Positions 24,335 to 32,502 of a DNA stretch of 40,059 nt are shown in pieces. Below the pieces are notes generated by a model that saw only the letters and a program-made list of their open reading frames with translations, searched no databases and had not been told where the DNA came from. Where the stretch lies: assembly GCA_964602485.1 (NCBI GenBank), contig CAZRQU010000009.1, positions 1 to 40,059 of the forward strand, written 5' to 3'. Source of the DNA: WJLG01 sp964602485 (GTDB lineage Bacteria > Patescibacteriota > Patescibacteriia > Patescibacteriales > WJLG01). The position numbers and the translations under genes are program-made. How positions within the stretch are numbered: position 1 is the stretch's first letter; each line of letters begins with the position of its first letter.

Positions 24335-25021
24335 TCAGTCCATTAATTTAGCCAAAAGAAGATCCTTAAAAACCTTTACGCCCTCAAAAAGGTTCTGGCC
24401 AAAATCATGATAGGTCACGCTTATAGGAACCTCCTTTATCCTAAGATCACCTTTATGTAATTTATAAAGTATCTCCGAACAATGAGCCATCTTGTCTTGA
24501 TTTATCTCTATCTCTTCAAGCGCTCTTTTAGAAAGGGCACGAAATCCTGATTGAGGATCATTTAGGTCTATCCCTAAAACCACCTTGTTCACCAATCGCG
24601 CAACCGGCATTATTACTTCCTTTTTGAAAGCGGGCATATTGTTCGGTTTCCCCATGAAGCGGGATCCCAGAACCGCGTCTGCCTCGCCTTTCGCTAAAGG
24701 ACTTATCATATCGACTATCTCTCTGGCTTCGAACTGCCCATCAGCATCGAAGTGGACCACTATGTCCGCTCCATTTTTTAAGGCATAGCTGTTGCCTGTT
24801 TGCAGAGCTGCTCCTTGCCCTCGATTTATAAAATGCCTCAAAACGACAACCCCTTCTTTTCTAGCCATCTCAACCGTCCGATCACTTGAACCATCATCAA
24901 CAACCACCACCTCGTCAACTAGTGGTTTTACCTCTTTTAAGACCTTGGCTATGCTCTTCTCTTCATTAAAAGCCGGAATAACACAGACTGTCTTTAAATT
25001 GGAAAAGTCATCATTCATCAT
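24335..25021 (-). CDS. GT2-family glycosyltransferase, polyprenyl-phosphate mannosyl/glucosyl-transferase-like
   Basis: The 228-residue GT-A protein has VIPAFNEEKSIAKVL at the start, VVVDDGSSDRT, RGQGAALQTG, the metal motif HFDADGQF and PQSGFRALS. This is the pattern of dolichol-phosphate-mannose-synthase-like enzymes, which charge a polyprenyl phosphate carrier. It lacks C-terminal membrane helices; the DUF2304 partner encoded next to it may supply the membrane part. The sugar is not known. Confidence 0.9.
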   Translation of the reverse strand: MMNDDFSNLKTVCVIPAFNEEKSIAKVLKEVKPLVDEVVVVDDGSSDRTVEMARKEGVVVLRHFINRGQGAALQTGNSYALKNGADIVVHFDADGQFEAREIVDMISPLAKGEADAVLGSRFMGKPNNMPAFKKEVIMPVARLVNKVVLGIDLNDPQSGFRALSKRALEEIEINQDKMAHCSEILYKLHKGDLRIKEVPISVTYHDFGQNLFEGVKVFKDLLLAKLMD

Positions 25022-25037
25022 TTAGCGTCATCGTTGA

Positions 25038-26288
25038 TCACTCTTTGATCATCTTTAAAACCTCATCAATGGTTATTATTCCATTAAATGCTTTTATCAA
25101 AGCATCCTCTTTTATGTAAAAACCTTCTTGATTCCTTATTTCCTCTTTTATTTTAGCCAAATGGCCTTTTCTTGCCAATTCTATCACCTCTGAAGTTACC
25201 TCCAATACTTCATAAACCCCTATTGACCCGGCAAAGCCGGTATTCCGACAACGTTCGCATCCTTTGCCTTTATAGAAAACCATATCATCCACCTTTCTAA
25301 TATTCTTAGGGACTATATTCAAAGCTCGCAAACGAGGCAAAAGGAACTTCCAATCAAAAGATTTTTTTAATTCTTTTATCTTTGTATTGCTCTTTTTATC
25401 CCTAACTATACAGTGGTGGCATATCTTTTTCGCCACTCTTTGATTCAAAAACATATTAACCGCTTTCAAAAATAAAGGCAAGGATATCTCCAGATCCCTT
25501 AACAATTGTAAAGCGGTGATCGCATCCCTGCTATAAACGCCGACCAAGACCGGATAACCGGCATCAGCCGCCAAAAAAGAATTTTCCGCTGTTTCCTTAT
25601 TGTCTATATCTCCTACCATTATGACATCTGGGTCTTGTTTAAGTATCGAATTCAAGGCAAAAGAATAATCAAAGCCCGCTTTAGGGTCCAGCCTTGATTG
25701 ATTTATATCGGGAAGATCGAGATCTATCTCGTCCTCTATGGTACAAATATTCAACTCCGGACGATTCAAATAATCCAAAAAACTGTATAATGTCGAAGTT
25801 CTCCCGGAATCAAAATCACCTACAACGATCGACATACCGGACTCTTTGGATAAATTCTCCTCGACCCTGTTCAAGGCAACCCTTTGCAAACCAAGTTGGC
25901 GCAAATTGAAAAGCCGAGGTTTATTCTTAAAAATATCTATAAATATCTTCTCGCCGCTGGACAAGGGATTGGCAGAAACATAAAAAACCGCCTTGAACCC
26001 TTGGTAGCTTTTTTTGAATTTTCCTACCTGAGGAAGGCTCTTCTTATTCTCATCCATATTGGAAAGATTCCTTATCTCTCTTCCTATTTTGCTCTTCATC
26101 CCTTTTTGTATATCGACTATCTTTTTCCAATCACTGAAAAAGCGATAAAAAACAGCTGGTTTATCACCAGTAAGATCGAAAAGTATGGACTTAACTTCCT
26201 GACTGACAGCATATCCCAATAATTTATCCAAAGACCTGATCATACCCATATCCGGACTTAATTCTATTTTTTCTTTTTTATTTGGCAT
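25038..26288 (-). CDS. PilB/GspE-like secretion ATPase with altered nucleotide-binding motifs
   Basis: The 416-residue protein aligns in outline with the C-terminal half of type IV pilus and type II secretion ATPases. It has LRQLGLQ, a P-loop region at 157-164, TIEDEIDLDLPDINQ, KAGFDYSFALNSILKQDPDVIMVGDID, and a zinc knuckle C290-x2-C293 / C344-x2-C347. The P-loop reads GDFDSGRT, so the key Lys is Arg. Walker B ends GDIDN instead of GEIRD, and the His-box HTN is YSRD. No other pilus gene is in the window. It sits between a GT2 and an epimerase. It may be a non-hydrolysing or regulatory relative. Confidence 0.82.
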   Translation of the reverse strand: MPNKKEKIELSPDMGMIRSLDKLLGYAVSQEVKSILFDLTGDKPAVFYRFFSDWKKIVDIQKGMKSKIGREIRNLSNMDENKKSLPQVGKFKKSYQGFKAVFYVSANPLSSGEKIFIDIFKNKPRLFNLRQLGLQRVALNRVEENLSKESGMSIVVGDFDSGRTSTLYSFLDYLNRPELNICTIEDEIDLDLPDINQSRLDPKAGFDYSFALNSILKQDPDVIMVGDIDNKETAENSFLAADAGYPVLVGVYSRDAITALQLLRDLEISLPLFLKAVNMFLNQRVAKKICHHCIVRDKKSNTKIKELKKSFDWKFLLPRLRALNIVPKNIRKVDDMVFYKGKGCERCRNTGFAGSIGVYEVLEVTSEVIELARKGHLAKIKEEIRNQEGFYIKEDALIKAFNGIITIDEVLKMIKE

Positions 26289-26291
26289 ATT

Positions 26292-27329
26292 TTATTGATT
26301 TGTATCTTGTACTGCTTGATCTATACCCTTCAGACCCTTACTGGCTCGCAAATCGTCTATGGTTATGTCCAAACCCTTGTCTAAAGTGGATATAGGCATC
26401 CAACCAAGCTCATCCGAAGCCTTACTTATGTTCGGTAAACAAAGAGGGGTCATGAACATATGCGGATCTTCATATACCACTTTAGAACTCGAACCAACTT
26501 TTTCTATTATCTTATTGGCCAGATCGGTAAGATTTACATCGACATCTGATCCAATATTGATAGGCCCTTTGAATTCCGTTTCCATTATCTTGATAGCAGC
26601 ATCTATCACGTCTGATATATAACAAAAACTGGAATGAAAATCTTCATTTCCGAAAATAATAAGGTCTTTGTTATCCAAAGCGTCCCTAACGAAATCAGGG
26701 ATCATCTGATCATCATTCAAAGGCATTCTTGGACCGTACGTCCTAAAGACCCTGATGATCTTGGCGTCAAGATCATAAATGTCCCTATAGTTCTTGATCA
26801 TGGTCTCGGCAAATCTTTTACCTTCGTCATAGGCAGCTCTTTTGGAAAGGAAGTCAACCACTCCAATATCTTCCTCTCTGACTCTTTCATTATTTTCTCG
26901 ACGAGGACCATAAACCACAGATGTAGAAAAATGCAGAAGCTTAGCTTCATATTTGGAAGTTAGGTCCAAAATATTCTTCACCACATAAGAATTGGCAGCC
27001 AGTATCGCTGGTATGTTCTTTTCGAAATTCTTAGGCGACATCGGGCAGGCCAAATTATATATCTCTTGGATGCCCTGGAATTGTATCTTGAATTTTTGAA
27101 GGCTCGGCTCATTCTCAAGGTCTATAGGCTCTGACATATCATGCCGTATGAAAGTAAAATCAGGCTCAGCCAACAAATGGTCTATATTCCTTTGATTCCC
27201 GGAAGAAAAATCATCTATACAAATGACTTTGCTGGTCTTCATTAACTCATCACAGAGATGAGAGCCGATAAAACCGGCTCCACCGATCACCAACACATTC
27301 TTTTTTTCAAAAATAGCTTTTTTAGACAT
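26292..27329 (-). CDS. NAD-dependent sugar epimerase/decarboxylase, UXS-like SDR
   Basis: The 345-residue extended SDR has the NAD motif GGAGFIGSHL, the Asp-Asp-Phe-Ser-Ser-Gly-Asn cofactor loop, NLACPMSP, the catalytic STSVVYG and YDEGKRFAET, and RTYGPRM. The ACPxSP and YDEGKRxAE motifs are typical of UDP-glucuronate decarboxylase, which makes UDP-xylose, but related dehydratases share them. It probably supplies a nucleotide sugar for the glycosyltransferases around it. It ends four bases before the ATPase gene. Confidence 0.85.
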   Translation of the reverse strand: MSKKAIFEKKNVLVIGGAGFIGSHLCDELMKTSKVICIDDFSSGNQRNIDHLLAEPDFTFIRHDMSEPIDLENEPSLQKFKIQFQGIQEIYNLACPMSPKNFEKNIPAILAANSYVVKNILDLTSKYEAKLLHFSTSVVYGPRRENNERVREEDIGVVDFLSKRAAYDEGKRFAETMIKNYRDIYDLDAKIIRVFRTYGPRMPLNDDQMIPDFVRDALDNKDLIIFGNEDFHSSFCYISDVIDAAIKIMETEFKGPINIGSDVDVNLTDLANKIIEKVGSSSKVVYEDPHMFMTPLCLPNISKASDELGWMPISTLDKGLDITIDDLRASKGLKGIDQAVQDTNQ

Positions 27330-27396
27330 ATGTTTTTAAAAGATAAGAGATAAAAGATCAATGATAAAATACTTTCAATTTATCACTTATCACTTA

Positions 27397-29475
27397 TCAC
27401 TTCTTTATCTTTATAACTCCCACATTGACTCCCCCGTCAAAATCTTCCTCATAGGCATAGAACGAACCTAATAGTACGCCGTCAGTCTCGAATGCTCGGA
27501 CATGAGGGGTGCCTCCCGGGCCGGCACCGGTGATTATCTCTGCCAAGGCGTCGCCATCGATATCGCCGGCAGCCACATTCACTCCACCGCGAAAATTCTC
27601 ATTATAGGCAAAGAATTGATCCTTGACCCGGCCACTGCCATCGAATATTCTTATGTGCGGCCCGCCTGTTCGACCAGGAGCGGTTATTATCTCGTCCCGA
27701 TCACGAGCAGCTCCTCCATCTATATCAGCTACGGCCACATTCACTCCACCGCGAAAATTCTCATTATAGGCAAAGAATTGCCCTTTAAGCTTAGCTTGAC
27801 CACTGAATATCCTTACTTGCGGACCGCCAGAGAAACCGGCTCCGGTGATTATCTCATCTTTGCCATCGCCATCAATGTCGCCGGCAGCCACATTCACTCC
27901 ACCGCGAAAATTCTCATTATAGGCAAAGAACTGTCCTTGCAATTCACCTTTATCATCAAAGATCCTAACGTGAGGACCGCCAGAGAAACCGGCTCCGGTG
28001 ATTATCTCATCTTCGCCATCGCCATCGATATCGCCGGCAGCCACATTCACTCCACCGCGGAAAGACGGATCATAAACATTGAAGGATCCATCATCCTCAC
28101 CTTTCTCGTTCTTTACTTTGACCTGGCTCAAATGGTTGGAATAAGGAGCAGTTAATAAACCGGGATCAAAAATATCAAGAAGCGACTTTGAACTATTGAC
28201 GGCTTTGTATACATTCAATCTTCCCGAACCTAATTTCCCCAAATAATTGGGGTTCAAACGACTTATATTATCGGCTGAATCCATTAATATCTCTTTAACG
28301 TCTGAAGCTCTTAACTGCTTATTGGCTCCCTCTATCAAAGCAACCGCCCCGGAAACCATTGGCGTGGCCATGGAAGTTCCAGACCAATAACCGTCATAAT
28401 ATTTGTCAAAAAATTTGGAGCCGACCGATCTGTCCGGAGCATACGGCACTGAAGAAAAAACGCTCATACCCGGAGCAGCGATATCAACACAAGAAAAACC
28501 ATAACTGGAAAACCTAGCCTTCTGATCCAAGGTATCGGTGGCCGCCACCCCTATCACCATATTTTCTCCGTTCTCTCCATCATGACAAGCGGGGTACATG
28601 GGGACTTCGTCCAAATTATAACCAGTACCGCCTTTTTGCTCGTTGCCGGCGGCGGCTACCATGACTATCCCTGCTGTATGAGCCCTTTCTATAGCCTCAA
28701 AGAGAGCCTGGCTATAAGTGAATCCCACAAAACTGAAATTTATTACATCAGCCTGATTGTTGATAGCATAGTCTATTGCTTTAACCACATTACTGGTTCG
28801 CCCCTCCCCTTTGTCATCAAGGGCCCTAAGGGGCATCACTTTGGCATCCCAAGCTATTCCGCTTATTCCATCATTATTATTGCCAGCGGCGGCAGCTACT
28901 CCGGCCACTATGGTTCCATGAGTGACTCCTTCCTCTGTGAATCCTTCTTTGAATTTGGGCGAAGGGTCAAATACATTATCAACAAAATCCCATCCAAAAC
29001 GATCATCAATAAAACCATTCTTATCGTCATCTATGCCATTGCCGGGAATTTCATCCTCATTGGTCCAAATATTATCCTTTAGGTCCGGATGGTCGATCTG
29101 TACTCCGGAATCAATTACAGCTATGGTAACATCGGTTGTTCTTACAGACTCGTTCCAAGCTTTTTCCGCCTGTATCTTGCCCAAATACCATTGCTCTTTA
29201 TAATGAGTGTCATTGGGAATTAAGGATATCTTATAAATATGATCTAATTCTACGTAGGAAACATCATCCATGCGCTCATAGCTGGCAATAACCTCTTCCA
29301 AATCACCTCGGGCTACCGAGACTATTTCCGTTCTTCCGCTCTTGGATCCGACCAAAACCCTCTCCATTGCACCACTTTTGGCGCCTACTGCCGAATGAGG
29401 GGAAAATAAACTGAACAAGAAGCAAAAAATACAAATATATGTAAAAAAATCTGTAACTTTATTGATCATAAGCAT
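27397..29475 (-). CDS. Secreted subtilisin-like S8 peptidase with C-terminal FG-GAP-like repeats
   Basis: The 692-residue protein has a signal peptide (to about residue 30) and a short propeptide-like region. The S8 domain follows, with Asp122 in AVIDSGVQ, His186 in THGTIVAG, oxyanion Asn278 in AAGN and Ser368 in SGTSMATP. From about 450 there are four repeats of about 51 residues and a partial fifth, each with FRGGVNVAAGDIDGDG, EIITGAG and a PHVRIF-type strand. The DxDxDG loops suggest calcium binding and a beta-propeller. The repeats are nearly identical in DNA (period 153, 153 and 162 bp). It is probably a surface or secreted protease, exported through Sec. Confidence 0.94.
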   Translation of the reverse strand: MLMINKVTDFFTYICIFCFLFSLFSPHSAVGAKSGAMERVLVGSKSGRTEIVSVARGDLEEVIASYERMDDVSYVELDHIYKISLIPNDTHYKEQWYLGKIQAEKAWNESVRTTDVTIAVIDSGVQIDHPDLKDNIWTNEDEIPGNGIDDDKNGFIDDRFGWDFVDNVFDPSPKFKEGFTEEGVTHGTIVAGVAAAAGNNNDGISGIAWDAKVMPLRALDDKGEGRTSNVVKAIDYAINNQADVINFSFVGFTYSQALFEAIERAHTAGIVMVAAAGNEQKGGTGYNLDEVPMYPACHDGENGENMVIGVAATDTLDQKARFSSYGFSCVDIAAPGMSVFSSVPYAPDRSVGSKFFDKYYDGYWSGTSMATPMVSGAVALIEGANKQLRASDVKEILMDSADNISRLNPNYLGKLGSGRLNVYKAVNSSKSLLDIFDPGLLTAPYSNHLSQVKVKNEKGEDDGSFNVYDPSFRGGVNVAAGDIDGDGEDEIITGAGFSGGPHVRIFDDKGELQGQFFAYNENFRGGVNVAAGDIDGDGKDEIITGAGFSGGPQVRIFSGQAKLKGQFFAYNENFRGGVNVAVADIDGGAARDRDEIITAPGRTGGPHIRIFDGSGRVKDQFFAYNENFRGGVNVAAGDIDGDALAEIITGAGPGGTPHVRAFETDGVLLGSFYAYEEDFDGGVNVGVIKIKK
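27570..28090 (-). repeat. Coding tandem repeats of about 153 bp in the S8 peptidase gene
   Basis: The same block, starting CCACATTCACTCCACCGCG on the plus strand, begins at 27573, 27735, 27888 and 28041. The spacings are 162, 153 and 153 bases. Near-identity at synonymous sites implies recent duplication or ongoing conversion. The 162-bp unit has a three-residue insert in the calcium loop region (GGAARDRDE). Confidence 0.85.
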
Positions 29476-29479
29476 TAAT

Positions 29480-29488
29480 ATTATATCA
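29480..29488 (-). promoter_or_regulatory. Extended -10 directly upstream of the S8 peptidase
   Basis: The minus strand reads TGA-TATAAT, with ATG starting four bases later and a second in-frame ATG ten bases later. A leaderless transcript starting at one of these is likely. The -35 is weak. Confidence 0.5.
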
Positions 29489-29511
29489 TAGCCAGATAGC
29501 TAAAGTAAAAT

Positions 29512-29541
29512 AAAAAAGCCGGCACTCGCAAGGGTGCCGGC
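29512..29541 (-). terminator. Terminator of the receiver gene
   Basis: An eight-base-pair stem (GCCGGCAC with GTGCCGGC) has an eight-base loop and is followed by six T residues on the minus strand. It lies a few bases after the second stop codon of the broken receiver gene, which confirms the real gene end. Confidence 0.92.
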
Positions 29542-29547
29542 AACACG

Positions 29548-29940
29548 CTACTCATGTTTATTGAAAACAACAAGTAAAGCGTCTTTGTCGAAAGGTTTCT
29601 GGAGAAAATCGGTGAAACATGCCTCATATTCACGCGGCATCGAAACCATGTCGGTCTCATCATCGGAAGAAGCTCTGGGATGTCCGGAGATCTAGATTAT
29701 TCTTACTTCCTCATTCCCTTTCTCTCTGATCTCTCGAGCCAATTCATACCCTTTTCCGTCAGGCAAATTACTATCCAAAAGGATAAAAATTGGATCCATT
29801 CCCTCAAGCTTTTTTCGAGCAGAGGATATGCTGTTTGCCCAAAAGATCTCCATATCAGGCAATAGACATCTAACGATCTCTTGGATCATCTCGCCGATAA
29901 CTTCTTCGTCCTCTACTATCAACACCGTTTTACTGTTCAT
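29548..29940 (-). pseudogene. Response-regulator receiver domain interrupted by an in-frame amber codon
   Basis: The first 82 codons give a CheY-like receiver start: VLIVEDEEVIGEM with the acidic pair, then FILLDSNLPDGKGYEL with the phospho-acceptor Asp. Translation stops at TAG (29692-29694). Reading on in the same frame gives ISGHPRASSDDETD and FTDFLQKPFDKDALL, which supply the conserved Ser and the Lys-Pro motif missing from the first part. The frame ends at a second TAG at 29548-29550. The total of about 130 residues is a complete single-domain receiver. There is a good GTGAGGTCC ribosome site, its own promoter and a terminator. It is either a recent nonsense mutant, a read-through gene or a sequence error. 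No histidine kinase is nearby. Confidence 0.85.
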
Positions 29941-29995
29941 TTTAGGACCTCACTTGTTAGAATTCAACAGAAAAACAAAGAACATAGTTTGATTA

Positions 29996-30024
29996 TTGTT
30001 AACATAAAAATTAAATAACGTCAA
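29996..30024 (-). promoter_or_regulatory. Promoter of the receiver gene
   Basis: The minus strand reads TTGACG, 17 bases, TAACAA, with TGT before the -10. The spacer TTATTTAATTTTTATGT is almost the same as at 36069-36085, upstream of the 449-residue gene. Confidence 0.65.
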
Positions 30025-30076
30025 CTATAAACTCCAAATAAAAAACAGGCTCTCGCCTATTGATCTCAAATGCTAT

Positions 30077-31357
30077 TTATAAACTATTAATTATCGATAA
30101 TGTTTTGCGAGCACAATCCTTCCAGCTATATTGTTTAGCCCTTTTCATTCCTTTAGAGATCAACTTTTCCCTTAGCTCATCTTCAACGATCACTCTTTCT
30201 ATGGCTTTGCCTATATCATCTTTATCGTTATTATTGAAAAACAATGCCGCGTCGCCGGCTACTTCCCTTAATACCGGAATATCAGAGCAAGCTACCGGCA
30301 AGCCACAGGCCATAGCCTGAAGAACAGGTATCCCAAAACCTTCATGTCTGGTCGGGAAGACAAAAGCGGTAGCAGCAGAGAATATATACGGCATATCCGC
30401 TTCTTCCACCCAGCCGGGGGTAACAACCTCATCATCAAGAGCAAATTCCTCTATCATATATTTGACCTCATCGTATCCATAGCTGGCATCACCGACAAGA
30501 ACCAATTTTTCTTTCATTTCCTTGTTGAAATATTTAGCCTTGGCAAACCCTTCTATCAAAAATGGGGTGTTCTTTTTCCTTTCCAATCGTCCAACATTCA
30601 AAATAAAGGGTTTTGTGATACCGTATTTCTCCAAGATATCATCTTCTTTATCTTGATCATCCTTCTTCTCGTAGATATCCATACAATATCCATTGTGTAC
30701 CACTTCTATTTTATCGCCGGAATATTCATATATTCTTTCGATCTCCTTTTTGGTGAATTCCGAAACGGTTATTATCTTGTTCGCTTTCTTCAAAGAATAC
30801 CTGGTTGACCAGTCCAAATAATCATAAGAATTGGCGCCATATTTATTCCCGGTGAAAAGCTTTACCATTACATCTACGATCTTCTTACCCAATTTCTTTT
30901 CTGAACCGAGCTGTTCTTTTTGATAGATATAATTATCTACCTTAAAAGCCACATCATGGAGCGTGATCACGGTCTTACGGGCCGATATCAAAGGCAGTCC
31001 ATGCGCCGGCACGAAAAGAACATCCGGTTTCTTGAACAACATTTCTATGCTCAAGCGTCCCAATGTCCAAAAATTAGAAAAAGGCCATTTCAAGACCTTT
31101 GCTTTGAAGTTATTATAAGGGCTTTTTATTATTTGGTAACCATCTTTATCATATTTCACCTCTTGCTTACTGTTGTTAGCAGGAGTATCGTCGCCAACAA
31201 GATCGGACAAACAGTCTGAAAGAGGTTCGTCCGTATAAAGTATATATTGATTATCTTTATCCAACTTGGCCAATTCCTTGATCAAATAATATGAATACCA
31301 TTCAGTACCACTCTTATGGGTTCTATTGGCTCGTGAAGCGTCTATGCCTATTATCAT
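30077..31357 (-). CDS. GT4-family glycosyltransferase (mannosyltransferase-like)
   Basis: From the ATG at 31357 the protein has 426 residues and starts MIIGIDASRANRTHKSGTEWY, the common opening of this GT4 branch. It has KIITVSEFTKKEIERIY, ILNVGRLERKKNTPFLIEGF at the linker and the donor motif RHEGFGIPVLQAMACGLPVACSD. The longer reading frame to 31405 is not needed. It probably acts on a lipid-linked glycan in the cytoplasm. It lies next to mreB but is spaced by 73 bases. Confidence 0.9.
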   Translation of the reverse strand: MIIGIDASRANRTHKSGTEWYSYYLIKELAKLDKDNQYILYTDEPLSDCLSDLVGDDTPANNSKQEVKYDKDGYQIIKSPYNNFKAKVLKWPFSNFWTLGRLSIEMLFKKPDVLFVPAHGLPLISARKTVITLHDVAFKVDNYIYQKEQLGSEKKLGKKIVDVMVKLFTGNKYGANSYDYLDWSTRYSLKKANKIITVSEFTKKEIERIYEYSGDKIEVVHNGYCMDIYEKKDDQDKEDDILEKYGITKPFILNVGRLERKKNTPFLIEGFAKAKYFNKEMKEKLVLVGDASYGYDEVKYMIEEFALDDEVVTPGWVEEADMPYIFSAATAFVFPTRHEGFGIPVLQAMACGLPVACSDIPVLREVAGDAALFFNNNDKDDIGKAIERVIVEDELREKLISKGMKRAKQYSWKDCARKTLSIINSL

Positions 31358-31430
31358 AAATATTACACTCTGGTCCACTGATCGAACTATGATCCATAGT
31401 ATCACTGACAGACCAGCGTGTTCGTTCGTT

Positions 31431-32438
31431 TTATTTTGCTGAAAGTATGGACCTTTTATATGAATCCAAATTCTCTAAAGCGATACCGGTGCCTCTAGCT
31501 ACGCATAAACTGGTATCGTCGGCCAAATATACCGGAACTCCGATAGTCCTGGATATTAATTGATCAAAATTCCTAAGCTGAGAACTACCGCCGGACATTA
31601 CTATTCCTTTATCCATTATATCCGCTGCCAACTCTGGTGAAGTATCGTTAAGAACTCTTTTAATGGACATTATTATAGCCTCTAATTCGCTTTGGATAGC
31701 TTCGGTTACATCATCGCTTATCACATTTATACTTCTAGGCAATCCAGTGATTATATCCCTTCCTCGTACTTCCATTGTAAGCTTATCCTTCAAGTAAAGA
31801 GCTGAACCGATGTTTATCTTTATATCTTCGGCGGTCCTCTCTCCTATGGAAAGATTATATTTCCTTCTTACAAAATCCAAAATAGCCGCATCCAATTTGC
31901 AACCGCCGACCTTGGTGGAGGTGGCAGATACTATCCCGCCTAATGATATAACGGCTATCTCTGAAGTTCCGCCGCCAATATCCACTATCATATGGCCTGA
32001 AGCAGATCCGATCGGTATATCAGCTCCGATAGCGGCTGCTATCGGCTCCTTTATTATATAAGCGGCCTTGGCTCCGGCTGATATTGTTGCTTCTATCACT
32101 GCCCTTCTCTCCGTAGAGGTAATTCCGGCCGGCACGGCCACCATAACCTCAGGACGGAATATCCTTACCCTGCCTAAGGTCTTATTTATGAAATATCTAA
32201 GCATCGCCTCAGTAGTCCGATAATCTGCTATCACTCCGTCTTTCAAAGGCCTAACAGCAATTATAGTGTCCGGGGTTCTACCCAACATCTCCTTAGCCTC
32301 ATTGCCCACAGCCAAAACCTTCTTGTCATCTATGGACACAGCTACCACCGACGGTTCATTAACCACTATTCCTTTTTTAGGCAATTGGACCAAAGTATTG
32401 GTAGTACCAAGGTCTATACCTATGCTTTTTATAAACAC
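31431..32438 (-). CDS. mreB: Rod-shape actin homologue MreB
   Basis: MreB forms membrane-bound filaments that guide lateral wall synthesis. The 335-residue protein has the actin-type phosphate motifs GIDLGTTNTLV (7-17) and IVDIGGGTSEIAVIS, the adenosine motif GIVMSGGSSQLRNFDQLI, and AVPAGITSTERRAV. It begins with GTG. An N-terminal hydrophobic MFIKSIGI may aid membrane contact. The presence of MreB suggests a rod-shaped cell or at least organised wall growth. Confidence 0.96.
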   Translation of the reverse strand: MFIKSIGIDLGTTNTLVQLPKKGIVVNEPSVVAVSIDDKKVLAVGNEAKEMLGRTPDTIIAVRPLKDGVIADYRTTEAMLRYFINKTLGRVRIFRPEVMVAVPAGITSTERRAVIEATISAGAKAAYIIKEPIAAAIGADIPIGSASGHMIVDIGGGTSEIAVISLGGIVSATSTKVGGCKLDAAILDFVRRKYNLSIGERTAEDIKINIGSALYLKDKLTMEVRGRDIITGLPRSINVISDDVTEAIQSELEAIIMSIKRVLNDTSPELAADIMDKGIVMSGGSSQLRNFDQLISRTIGVPVYLADDTSLCVARGTGIALENLDSYKRSILSAK

Positions 32439-32502
32439 AAAATAAAAATTTGAAATTTACAATTTGAAATTTTTAAACAGTTTTCAAATTTCAAATTAAT
32501 AA

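Noticed and set aside
27502..28155. 217-codon plus-strand open frame across the S8 peptidase repeats
   Set aside because: It is the antisense shadow of the repeated FG-GAP coding units. Its periodic protein mirrors the DNA repeat, and the minus-strand protein has clear catalytic and repeat motifs.
29481..29663. 60-codon minus-strand open frame before the S8 peptidase
   Set aside because: It is in another frame over the 3' part of the broken receiver gene and runs through the receiver terminator.
29548..29940. Genome-wide recoding of TAG as a sense codon
   Set aside because: The same gene also ends at TAG just before its terminator, and no other gene in the window needs TAG as sense.
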